Assembly (NCBI GenBank): GCA_947034895.1
Contig: OX344762.1
Location: 15,170,760 to 15,234,759 of the forward strand
Length of the DNA: 64,000 nucleotides
Direction of reading: 5' to 3'
Source of the DNA: Rhytidiadelphus loreus
Taxonomy: Eukaryota > Streptophyta > Bryopsida > Hypnales > Hylocomiaceae
Shown here: piece by piece, positions 26,217-36,598 of the stretch
Layout of the letters: each line of letters begins with the position of its first letter
Numbering within the stretch: position 1 is the first letter of the stretch
Position numbers and translations under genes: made by a program
The notes under the pieces: model-generated
What the model saw: only the letters and a program-made list of their open reading frames with translations
Told to the model about the DNA's origin: nothing
Databases searched by the model: none

Positions 26217-29200
26217 ATGGCGAGAAGACGAACCACTAGGAGCGCGGTCGCGGAGGCTCAGAGAAGTGAAGATCACGATATGAATAGCAACGATGAGGAA
26301 GAAGGGCCGCCTCAGGGGAACACGACGGATGCACGGCCAAGTATGGGCTCTGAGGAAGAAGGGCCGCATCAGGTGATCACGATGGTTGCACCACCAACTT
26401 CGGGCTCTGCGGAGGAGAGGCCAGATCAAGTGAACACAACGGATGAACCGCCAACTGCGGGCTCTGAGGTAATCGTCATTCCACCATCACTAGGAATCCT
26501 AGACAAGGGCAGAAACATGAATACAGAGTAAACTGGATTGCTTGATCGTTTTGGGGGTTTGTCCCGCAAACGTAAGTCTCCGATAGAGATTCTCGAATTT
26601 TGTTTTAGGGTAAGGCTACCCCCGACCAAACCCCCGACCATGCCATCGGTGCCGAGAGGAAGTAAATCCCATAGAGGGTTACATCCGAGAAGGTAGGCAC
26701 GGCCCACATAGGGTTTAATCACCGGTCACGTTCCTCATTAAAACACCCCCTCAAGGGCCATGCCATCGGCGACGAGGGGAAGGGTTGCCCACCGAGGGTC
26801 TGATCCGCGGAGGCTTGTCCCCATGTACGTTTCTTCGCAACTTATTCGTTTATGAATGCTGATCAAGGCAACCTCCAACGGCCACACCATCGGCGCCGAA
26901 GAGAAGGGCTGCGCACCCAGGGTCTGATCCGAGGAGGTTTGTTCCCCGACACGTTCTTCGTGATTTTTTTTTCGTTTTATCAATGCTGATTAGAGAACAC
27001 CCCCCAGGGCCTGGCCATCGGCGCCGAGGGGAAGGGCTGCGCACCTGGGTTTGATCTGAGCAGGCTTGGGCCCGAACACGTTCTTCGTGAATTTTTTTTC
27101 GTTTTATGAATGCTGATCTGAGAGCACCCCTGAGGGCCACGCCATCGGCGCCGAGGGGAAAGGCTGCCCACCGTGGGTCTGATCCGAAGAGGAAAGGGCC
27201 AAGGTACGTTTCTCCGTTATTTTTTTTTTGTTTTATGAATACTGATCAGAGAGCACCCCCCAGGGCCTGGCCATCGGCGCCGAGGGGAAGGGCTGCGCAC
27301 CTGGGTTTGATCTGAGCAGGCTTGGGTCCGAACACGTTCTTCGTGAATTTCTTTTCGTTTTATGAATGCTGATCTGAGAGCACCCTCGAGGGCCACGCCA
27401 TCGGCGCCGAGGGGAAGGGCTGCCCACCGTGGGCCTGATCCGAGGAGGCTTATCCCCGACGCTGTCTTTGTGATTTTTTTTTCGTTTTATGAATGCTGAT
27501 CTGAGAGCACCCTTGAGGGCCACGCCATCGGCGCCGAGGGGAAAGGCTGCCCACCGTGGGTCTGATCCGAAGAGGAAAGGGCCAAGGTACGTTTCTCCGT
27601 TATTTTTTTTTTGTTTTATGAATACTGATCAGAGAGCACTCCCCAGGGCCTGGCCATCGGCGCCGAGGGGAAGGGCTGCGCACCTGGGTTTGATCTGAGC
27701 AGGCTTGGGTCCGAACACGTTCTTCGTGAATTTCTTTTCGTTTTATGAATGCTGATCTGAGAGCACCCCCGAGGGCCACGCCATCGGCGCCGAGGGGAAG
27801 GGCTGCCCACCGTGGGCCTGATCCAAGGAGGCTTGTCCCCGATGCTCTCTTCGTGATTTTTTTTTCGTTTTATGAATGCTGATCAGAGAACACTCCCCAG
27901 GGCCTGGCCAGCGGCGCCGAGGGGAAGGGCTGCACACCTAGGGCCTGATCCGAGGAGGCTTGTCCCCGACATTCTCTTTGTGATTTTTTTTTCGTTTTAT
28001 GAATGCTGATCAGAGAGCACCCCCAGGGCCACGCCATCGGCGCCGAGGGGAAGGGCTGCGCACCCAGGGTCTAATCCGCGAAAGTTATCCTCCAACAATG
28101 CATTTGTCTATGTAATGATCTTTTTCATTGTCCGTTATGTTTCAGGTGCAAGTAGGTGGACCGGTTCGAGTTTTGGATTCTTCAATGGAGAGTATCACAA
28201 CTGCTGTCAATGACCTCGTGATCGTGAATATTGACCAAGACATGGGGGAGGCTCACGAGGAATTCAAATCCGAGGATGCCTACAGGAGGTCACAGAAGGT
28301 GAATTCTGTGGCCTCCATCGCCGACTTACGTCTGAAACCTACTTCCATATCTCGGCTGCGGATTCCGTTATGTCGCCTTGTCCAGATGCCCATGGTTAGA
28401 CCCGCACTTCAGAGTGATCTCACGAAATTGGAGTAGGAGTTCGTTCATGGGTATAGAGATGGATCAAATGTTTTTTATGTGTCACTCACTAATGAGCAGG
28501 GGGAGACTGAGATGGTGTCTGCTGCGGAAAGAGAGGCTTGGGGGCCAATGTGGAATGAAGAGAATGACATCTTCAATGCGATTCTGGACGCCACACCAGG
28601 TTTGCAGAACTTCAAGGGGTCTAAGTTCTTCGTTTGTGATGGAAACCATAGACTTCTGGCGTGGACCTCTTACATTAGCAAACACCACGACTATGAGAAG
28701 GATTGGCATATATCAGTGGACTCGATCATTCTTGACACGAAGGGCAGGATTGGTGATGTCATGCATGCTATGCACGACATCAATAAGTAAGTGCTCCCAT
28801 TCAGGCATTTTTTTATTTTTGGTTTACAATGTAATCATTTAAGATGATTTTGACGTTTTTGTTTTCTGTTTCAGGCATACGGAAAGTTCGTTCATCAAGA
28901 CCAGTCTTGTTCATACGCTTTATCGTGTTCAGAAATATGGCATGCTTCCGCTTGAGAAGTTCTCAGAGCATTTGAGTGAGTCCGAGATGACTCAGTGCCA
29001 CCAGAATCTCCGAAAAAGTTGGTACTCGATGTCCGTTGAGGTGTTCACTTCATTCATCTATCGGGTAACGATTCTCACAGAACGTGTGCGTATTCTTTGT
29101 ATGTTTGAGTTGTGTAGAAGCATTAATCCTTCCAATGTTTTGCTCACTTCCATGTTGTTTTGCAGTATGAGATAGCTGCGGCTGCCGACATAGCAGTTAG

Positions 29201-32200
29201 GTTGTATAGGGAAGAGACACCTGAGGATCTGCAGTCAGAGGCGGGTGTGTTGGCTGCCATGAGGTTAGGTACGAAGGAGAAGACAGCAAGGTTAGTGTAG
29301 AAGTTGGGAAAGCTGACTGCTGTGGCCAATCCCAATCTGGGAAATGAGTGGCTCCAGGAGGTATGATGACATTTCTTTAGACCTCTCGTTTTTGTCTTCT
29401 TCTCGTTTCATTTAGTTTATTCAGCTTCAAGTGATTTATGCTTTCAGATCGAGCGTCATTGGAGCTCCAACATCACTCCCGAAATGACTCTGGAGAAGTT
29501 GCAGTTGATTGCAACATGCAATGTGAGCAAGGAGCATAAGGTTAAGTGGCTTACATGGTGGAACTCATCAGTTCAAACGAGGGAGGCAAGAAGGTTCCCA
29601 CTGAAGCCAGCTGGAGAGATAGAACTGAAGTCTTTCCTATCGAAGGCGTGCTGGTATGCAGGGGTAAGTGTTTTTAGTTCATTTCATTCATGTTTTAGTC
29701 ATCTCGTTTTCGGGTTGCGATCTAGTCCACGGTGACATTGGATGGTTAGTGCAATTTGGATTGCGATGTAATCTATTACTATACATGACAACTTTTAATG
29801 GCCTTGCAGATACAAGACACGGGAGCTGAAATGTTTGATAACATTGTGAAGAAAGACCAGTTGAAATTAGCTATGGACTCTCCCCAAGAGCCCGAGACTT
29901 TTCCAGAGTATGTTGAGGACTGGAGAATTCGAGTGTGGGACCACGCTTTCTTGCCCCAATTTCGGGGACACGATGTCTTCAGAAAGTCAGATGACTTCAA
30001 GAAACACAAGGGCTCTGATCTAGTTGTCAAACGGGTGATCTACCGGTGAGAATTTGATATCTTAATGCCATTGTGATATGTTTCATTAAGTTTGTTTACT
30101 GCGATGTTTAATCATTTTCTGTATTCTGAAGAGTTTGGTCTGTACAGGTATTTCAAGTATGAACTGTTGCCTAAGGGGGCAATTGCAAAGCGCGATCTAC
30201 CTGCATTTTGGGGAACATGGTTGGATGTTTCATCAGAGCATTGTATGTTCTCGGCGTCGCAATTGAGATGGTGGACGAGTTTGCATTTGAAAACCGGTGC
30301 GTGGTATTTGGATTGCCCGCTGGAATTCACGCCGTTGCCTGAGGACCATTTGAAGCGGTCGATCAATACTGATGCTGTGGTTCAAGATGTTGACGAGTTT
30401 GCCGGCCTTGATGACAATGCCAAGGCAAAGGCAATCAAGAGGAGAGACGACGTCGACAAGAAGATTGCACTCAAGAACTCCGAGGCGGTGGACAAGGCAA
30501 AGGAGAGAGCCACAAAGAAGACAAAGAAGCTTACTGAGTCGGAGCAAGTACTAGTGGCGGAGAAGGGAAAGGGGAAAGGGAAGAATGCCGAAGAGGGTGT
30601 CTTACGTTCATCCACAAAAGACGAGGGCTCCCAACATCAACGCTCCAATTCACGTGGCACTAAGTGTGATTCTGAGTATGCTTCACTTAGCAATGACGAG
30701 ATGCAACATGGTCCATCCGCTGTAGAGTACCTTCAGGATTCGGAGATATTGATTGCCGAGCTGGTTCTAAATTACTCTCTTACTGATGTCTTGGCCGATC
30801 CTCTACCCCAAGTATACCATGACATTGTCAGTTTTCTTGACAAGGTTCGCATTTTCAATTTCTTCCATTTTTTACTTTGGTTTTTGCTCTTTAACATTAT
30901 TGGTCTGTTTGCTAATTGATTAAATCATTTTGCAGCACAAAGGAGAGAAGGAGCGTTTCTTCCGTGGTGTTCGGAGTGATAAACCCCGAGTGGACCTCGT
31001 CATTGCGGACATGCCCGAGGGTTTGCCTGTCCCAGGTCTATCGGCACCTGCACATACTGTTCCGAAATGGAACATGGTCCACCCTTATGGGCTAGAGGCG
31101 GTGTTCGAGTTTGCTGATGGTCATTTGCACGATGACGGTGCGTTACTCATTATTCATTCTCGGAGTCCTGTCGTCAAGGCTACGATTTTGAAGTACGCTG
31201 CAACATATTCGTTTAAGAAGATGAAGGATTGGTGGGGAACGAATTGGCTTCATTTGGCCTCACCAATCTCTACTGGATGTACGGTATGATCATCCTTCAC
31301 TTTTCCCTATTTTATTCATGGATTCGTCTTCTCTTGACAAAAATGCTATCATTCTTGAATATGACATAATGTACTATAGGTGGTGTATTTTTTGTTTACT
31401 TCTATTTTGATTCTCTTAATTGATTACATTTCTACTTCTATGGATTTGTTATGGCAACTAATAGTTCATATTTGATCATTCAATTTGGACTAATTCACCG
31501 TGTATCTCTTTGCTCTTGTAGACTCAATTCTTCCGTGTCATGTTGCTGGTTAGGAACTTGGATGGTATTGGTCCTTCCAAGTTTCAATTCCAGCCATGCC
31601 CAAAGTTGAGGGAGCTAGGAGTAGATGTGGCAGTTGATGATGTTATTCAGAATTTCACGAAGAAAGAGACATTGACCATGGATAGCAAATTCAAGCCTTG
31701 GAGGGGTGCAAGAGAAAAGGATCCCCGATTCATGCAGATGTTGATAGAAGCATCAACGTTTGCCAATGATGTTGTTATTGATTGCACTGCTGCGACCGGT
31801 ATGTGCATGAGCATTCAATGTCTTCTATTGTTTTTGTTGATCCAAATTTTTTCTTCAATTCTCATTGAGTTTTGTAGTAATTGGATTTGTTTTGTTTTGT
31901 GGATTAGGGGCTTCCATCCACGCTTGCAGGATTTCGAGCAGGCACATCATTGCACTTGAAGAAGACAAAGCCATTTTTGAGGCAATTTTGGCCCCAATGA
32001 TTCGCGCACCGAAAGATGTTCCACCTATAGTCGTTGCCGTTGTATAGGATTCTGACGATGATGAAGGTCAGGAAATTGAAGTTCCCCACATCGTGAAGAA
32101 ATCTCGTTTCAGTAAGTAAGTCTACCCATGCTTGCTTTTTTCCAAAATTTCCTAGAGATAGATGTCTACTATTCATTATTTTCACTTCAAGTTTTTCTTC

Positions 32201-32535
32201 CAAGCTTCTTTCATTGTGAACGTGAACTTCTTGCCATTCCTAATTATCATTTTTTCATTTGCAGCATGACTTACAATTCGGTGGCTCTCCGGCCATTTTT
32301 CACTCTACCATCTTTTTTTCCAAGCCCGGAGAAGCCCTTTTTGTTGCCATCATATGCAGAGGCTGTCGCTGGGACATTGGCCTGTCAAGAGGATTTTTGT
32401 AGATGGAGAAAGTCTAAGTCTTTAGACCCTACAATTCTGCAATTTATAGATGAGACAGCTCTAGAATCAGAGCAGGAGATCTCATCCACTGAGAGTAGTG
32501 ACAACTCTCATTCTATGTCTTCGTCATCTACATGA
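26217..32535 (+). CDS. ParB-like / N6A-N4C DNA methyltransferase fusion, 11 exons, three in-frame TAG codons
   Basis: Exons 26217-26468, 28146-28786, 28875-29064, 29166-29360, 29448-29663, 29810-30045, 30148-30844, 30936-31283, 31522-31798, 31908-32115 and 32265-32535 all have GT-AG borders and sum to 3,531 nt (1,176 codons plus TGA), every junction in phase. Exon 1 starts at ATG (GAAATGG) and encodes acidic repeats of about 20 aa (EEEGPPQ, EEEGPHQ, EERPDQ). Exon 2 holds a ParB/Srx-like motif, FVCDGNHRLLAW (Asp about 249). A charged Lys-rich linker lies at about 665-780. A methyltransferase fold follows, with the catalytic loop first (VDLVIADMPEGLP, Asp 834) and the SAM-binding motif last (DVVIDCTAATGASIHACR then IALEEDK, about 1008-1035), the order of beta-class amino-methyltransferases. 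The catalytic D-P-P-Y/W reads DMPE, so activity is uncertain. In-frame TAG codons at 28,434, 29,298 and 32,045 break this copy; flanking coding texture continues unchanged. ParB plus N4/N6 methylase is otherwise a bacterial/phage pairing. Confidence 0.78.
26600..28090 (+). repeat. GC-rich minisatellite, about 127-bp unit, 12 copies, inside intron 1
   Basis: The core CCATCGGCGCCGAGGGGAAG recurs at about 26643, 26763, 26887, 27015, 27142, 27271, 27398, 27525, 27654, 27781, 27908 and 28034, spacing mostly 127-129 bp. Each unit also has TCGTTTTATGAATGCTGATC, a poly-T run and a GTCTGATCCGAGGAGG-like box. Units differ in subtype, and 27,106-27,315 is almost identical to 27,489-27,698, a 383-bp three-unit higher-order repeat. 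The array fills intron 26,469-28,145; open frames across it are repeat artefacts. Confidence 0.92.
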
Positions 32536-33033
32536 CTCTATTTTTTGTTTGTTTTCAGGCGTTGATTTTTATTTTATTGTTTATTGTACGTTGTTTTGTG
32601 TACTTCAATTAGAATTATCTACATAATCCTGATCAAGAACAAATAGTTAGAGGTACAACTTCATACCCTAAACCCTGATCCAAATCTTTTGTTGAATCAA
32701 AAACTGCATTCTACAAGCTATATTTCAGTATGTAAAAAAACATCATGAACAATTTATTTTTATGGATGAAATTCACATCATCAACCCCAAAAATAAATAG
32801 CCTGATTTCAGTGCAATTGTGATTTGTAGACTAATTATCTTTTTCTTTATAAATACCCTAACATAGTGTCAATAAAATTTGCAATGAATTTCACTGATAA
32901 TGGATTCAGTTACTCTACAATCAGAAAATTTAAATCACAATTTATTTTTTCCCATCATATATTGTGAGGTGTAGTCCTCATTCCAATTTCCACAGTCATA
33001 GGTACTTCATCAATTTCCAACAGAAAAAATTGT
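32536..33033. other. 3' subterminal region of the transposon
   Basis: AT-rich, non-coding DNA between the TGA of the ParB-methyltransferase gene and the right GTGAGC cluster. It should contain the 3' UTR and polyadenylation site. Confidence 0.4.
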
Positions 33034-33094
33034 ATGCTCGCATGCTCACACGCTCACACGCTCACGCTCACAGGCTCACAAAATAGCAACCCTG
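33034..33094 (-). repeat. Right terminal inverted repeat with GCTCAC cluster
   Basis: GCTCAC/GCTCGC copies (GTGAGC/GCGAGC on the other strand) leading to the terminus ending GCAACCCTG. Inverted counterpart of 20,474-20,541. Confidence 0.75.
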
Positions 33095-33104
33095 ACTATA
33101 ATCA
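33095..33104. repeat. Right target-site duplication ACTATAATCA
   Basis: Perfect copy of 20,464-20,473. Confidence 0.85.
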
Positions 33105-34715
33105 TGGGTTTTGTGAGAAAGGCAAAATCTAGACTACAATATGATTTTAAATTTAAGCTATAGAATATTGTTTTTCATTCTAATCTACATTTTTATCATA
33201 ATTTTAAATTGTTTTAATATATATATTCTAATTGAATAGAAATTTATTTTCATGCTATAATGTTTAATCAACATCTATAGAAAAAGAATTTTTCCACAAA
33301 TAAAGCTATTAAAATTTTATCAATTCTATAAAGTCTAAAGTTAACTTGATAGAAGTAATTTGATAGTCATTGTTAAGAATGTTTTGTATATACAAAAGAA
33401 GAAAATTACTTGGAAATTTTTTACATTATTCTTCATGAATGTCTATTTGTAATTCGTGAAAAAATTATAAATTAACTATCATATTACATTTTAACAATTT
33501 ATTTTAACTTATCTATGTAGAAATTATAATTTATTACAAATCTAACAAAGATTTTTTGCATTTATAGATAACAGTTAGTTTCATATACTAAAAATATAAG
33601 ATTGAAACTTGAATATGATTTTAAAAGTTAATAGAATTGACTAATTGCTATCCAACAAAAATAATAGTTGACTATATAGGAAGAGAATCGATCCTTTGAA
33701 GGTTAATTAGAAACTAATTTAACCAAATTAAAAGGTTTTGAAAGCCCAATTGTAGATACAATGTGGTGTTTTGTATATTTGATATAGAAGATGTACAAAT
33801 TGAGGTTTAATGGTACTTTGACCTTCCCAATTTGGATCAATATTGTATTCCTTACATGTTTCAAAAATATTCAAAACGGTCTCATATTCTACATTTATGG
33901 ATTTATATTTGAACTTAATAAGGTTAAGATGTTGAAAAGACATCTATATGGAAGATGATAATTGTTGAATTATCAATCTAATCTAAAGGTGTTTGCCTAG
34001 CCATATTTTTGTATATAGTTCATACTTTAGGAGTTGAATACAATATAGTATATATGGTCAACTTTCCAACATACATTTAAGGTTCAACTTGTAGACAAAT
34101 GAAAGTAAAAAATATTTTAGAACATCTATATATGTTTGTGTATGGTATTTTCATATTTTCTAGTTAATTTTCAAACTCAAAACTCAAATAATCGTTACAA
34201 TGTCCAATAGATACACTTTTGAAGCACCTTCAAAAAAAACTTTTTATACCATACAATTTTTATTGTTATCAAAAGACATTCAAATTGTAATTTTTTTTAT
34301 CATTTGCAAAAATTTCTAACAAACTTAACTATAACAAACATCTAATTTTATTACCTTATTAAAATTCTCATCTATAAGTAATAGATGTTTAGAAGCTTCG
34401 ATCAATCCAAAATGAGTTGATTGAAATTTGGGGATAAATTATAGGTTCAACTACTTCTTGAATTCCATGCACAATAAAAATGAGTATATAATAAAGACAG
34501 AATGATTCAAGGATCAAATGTGATGATTATTACTTTAAAAACACCAGCCAAATCATTTTAGGAAATGGGCTACTTACAAAAAATTGGTACACAATTGCTT
34601 TAAAAAAATTGTCTATGAAATAAATTCACCTCTTTGAAATTTGTATGAACATATTGCATACATATTTGTATTTATATTCAATATATATGTACTATACAAT
34701 ATCATTTGGCCAATG
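33105..34715. other. AT-rich DNA without recognisable features
   Basis: Strongly AT-rich sequence between the large transposon and Ty3-like copy A. No coding texture or defined repeat seen. Confidence 0.4.
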
Positions 34716-35040
34716 TGTATGTCACGAGAGGCGCGTGGATGTTGATTCCGTATCAGGCGACATTTACAGAGTCAGGGAAGTGTTCAAGGAGGCTTGGAGC
34801 GCCCGAGACGCCAATGAGAACTAGGCATCTCGTTTGGGGACCTCAAACCCTTTGACCTCGACGTAGAGTTGTTGGAGACTCATTTTTTCAAGTTGAGTCT
34901 CCCACGTGATGGGGTGAGAGGTTTTGCCTCGCGGGCTTCATCCAAACATGCGATCATTCTTCAAGAATGGCATTGACTGACTTTGTAATATATTGTGAGG
35001 TTTTTCCAATTTCTTGAGAAGCTTTTCCTCACATTTTATT

Positions 35041-35280
35041 ACTTGAAAAAGATCTCACTATGTTTATAGGTGTACGCGCAGTGAAAATCAACACCCAAAG
35101 TAGTAGAAAAATGAGTTTTGAAGTGTTTTTGAGGTGCTTTGTGTGTGCTGGAATTGCAAGCAAAGTTGGAGCTTGGGCACCATGACCATGGCTTTAGAAG
35201 ATTTTAGCTTTGGAAATGGGTCTTAAACCCATATTTGAAAGTTAGGAGTATTATTGGCTTTGCTTGGGGATTAGGATAAG
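35041..35280 (+). repeat. Leader segment of copy A, repeated at 39,081-39,280
   Basis: The stretch from ACTTGAAAAAGATCTCACTA to the CCCATATTTGA area is found again, nearly unchanged, at 39,081-39,280, and also in copy B at about 48,545-48,750. In copy A the second occurrence is fused to gag, which marks a rearrangement rather than a normal LTR. Confidence 0.8.
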
Positions 35281-36598
35281 AAAAGGGTGGGTTAAGAGTG
35301 AGCCACCTAAGGCAATCCCAAAACTTTAGGAGAAAAGTTTATCTCTCTCCTAAAAACTTTCTAAGTTAGGACTTGGAGTTTTTGACCACACATAGGAGAG
35401 AGGGATGAGACTTTGAGCTTGCAGTGGTAGTACTAGAACATGTCCTTGTCTCAACCTATGGAGTCACTCTCGTTGTGAGGGAGGTTCGCAAGTGTAGGAA
35501 AGGTTCTTTTGCAGCTATCATGGGCGAGCGATGGAGAGACGATAGTGGTGGAGAGTTATGAGATTCAAACAGTTGAAGGAAGAGACTCGTCGCACGGCAA
35601 CTGAAGACGCGTCAAGAACTGCTACCGCCAAGGCTGCGGAGGAACAAGAAAACATCTTCAGCGCACAACGAGCTCATGAAGCTCAGACGTCAACTGCATC
35701 CTCAGAGGAATCCAGCGATGAATAGCAAGACAAGGAGAGTGATTGAATTGACAGAGGATTTGTGGAGTGGGCATTGTCAGAGGCTATTGTGATCGGAAGG
35801 CTTCTCGGGCATTGGACCAGCTTTGCGCAGAGGAAAATCTACTAGTGCACGGTCTCTACTGCTTCGTATTGGAGGCTGTGGAGGAAAACTTCGTAATGCA
35901 GCTTGTACTCGGCACTCCATTGTAATGTGGTTCCGGAATTCACTCACTTCAAACAAAAGAATAACTCAAGAGAAGACTCAAGTGATTTGCAACAATTCAC
36001 TTCTTTTTTGTCAAGAATTCATCGAGAAAATTTGATGGGAGCTCTTGTGCTCCGGTTAGATTTGGTGATTGTGGAAATTGCTCAGTTTATCCATGTTTGT
36101 TGATGTTCCCTACAGAGCTAAGTTCTTGCTCTGGACGAAGAAATTAGGACTATTTGATTAAGAGTGCAGGTAGTCAACCGAGAAAAGAAGGCGGAAACAA
36201 CTCTGCTCGTTTGAAGATTGAAGGCTGAAACACTTACTGGTTCTGTAGAAGTTGATTACTTTGAGGACAAAAGAGTTTTGTTGGTTCAACTACTTGTAAC
36301 TTTTTTGCAGCTGCATCTTTAATTTTCGCAGCTCCGCAGGAATTCTTACTCATGCTCACCGCCACGATGTGCACTTGTTGATTTAGCGTCTAAAAGGTGT
36401 TCGAGGTTGGTGACCGAGCCGACCGGTACAACCGGACAAGTGACTAGTGATCACCAATCATTTGGGGCTTGGTGACCGGTTCAACCGGTCACACAAGGCG
36501 CTCAAGGCCCAATTTTTGTAAAAAAAACAAGCAACGACTATAGATGAGAGTTGGTGATTGTGGATGTTTTTTTGGATCATCTTAGGGAGTTCTAGGGT

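Larger units (their letters stand above)
20474..33094. mobile_element. 12.6-kb MULE-class DNA transposon carrying a ParB-methyltransferase gene
   Basis: A complete-looking DNA transposon. The identical 10-mer ACTATAATCA lies immediately outside both ends (20,464-20,473 and 33,095-33,104), a target duplication of MULE size (8-10 bp). The left end reads CAACGGTTCTAGATTGTGAG; the right end on the other strand reads CAGGGTTGCTATTTTGTGAG, 14 of 20 positions matching, and both run on into clustered GTGAGC/GCGAGC repeats. Inside are a minus-strand transposase gene (20,981-24,797) and a plus-strand ParB-methyltransferase gene (26,217-32,535) in divergent orientation with a 1.4-kb gap between start codons. 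Both genes are spliced. A hAT origin (CAGGG ends, 8-bp duplication) was considered, but the transposase has MULE features and no BED finger or hAT dimerisation region. That both genes lie inside one duplicated target is seen directly; that they move as a unit is inferred. Confidence 0.85.

Noticed and set aside
26426..27937. Many open frames on both strands with repeated SPRRRWRGP or APLRATPSAPRG text
   Set aside because: They are translations of the 127-bp minisatellite within an intron; each repeat shifts frame and none has codon texture.
26217..32535. TAG as a sense codon for Gln, as in some ulvophyte green algae
   Set aside because: The GH31 gene has no in-frame TAG, the transposase ends in TAG, and TGG-to-TGA changes are also frequent in the elements. 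Decay explains the stops better, though sister copies are needed to settle it.
20474..33094. hAT superfamily for the large transposon (CAGGG right end, 8-bp duplication)
   Set aside because: The duplication extends to 10 bp, and the transposase has GCM/WRKY-like and SWIM zinc motifs plus the MULE-type C-x2-H, with no BED finger or hAT C-terminal block.
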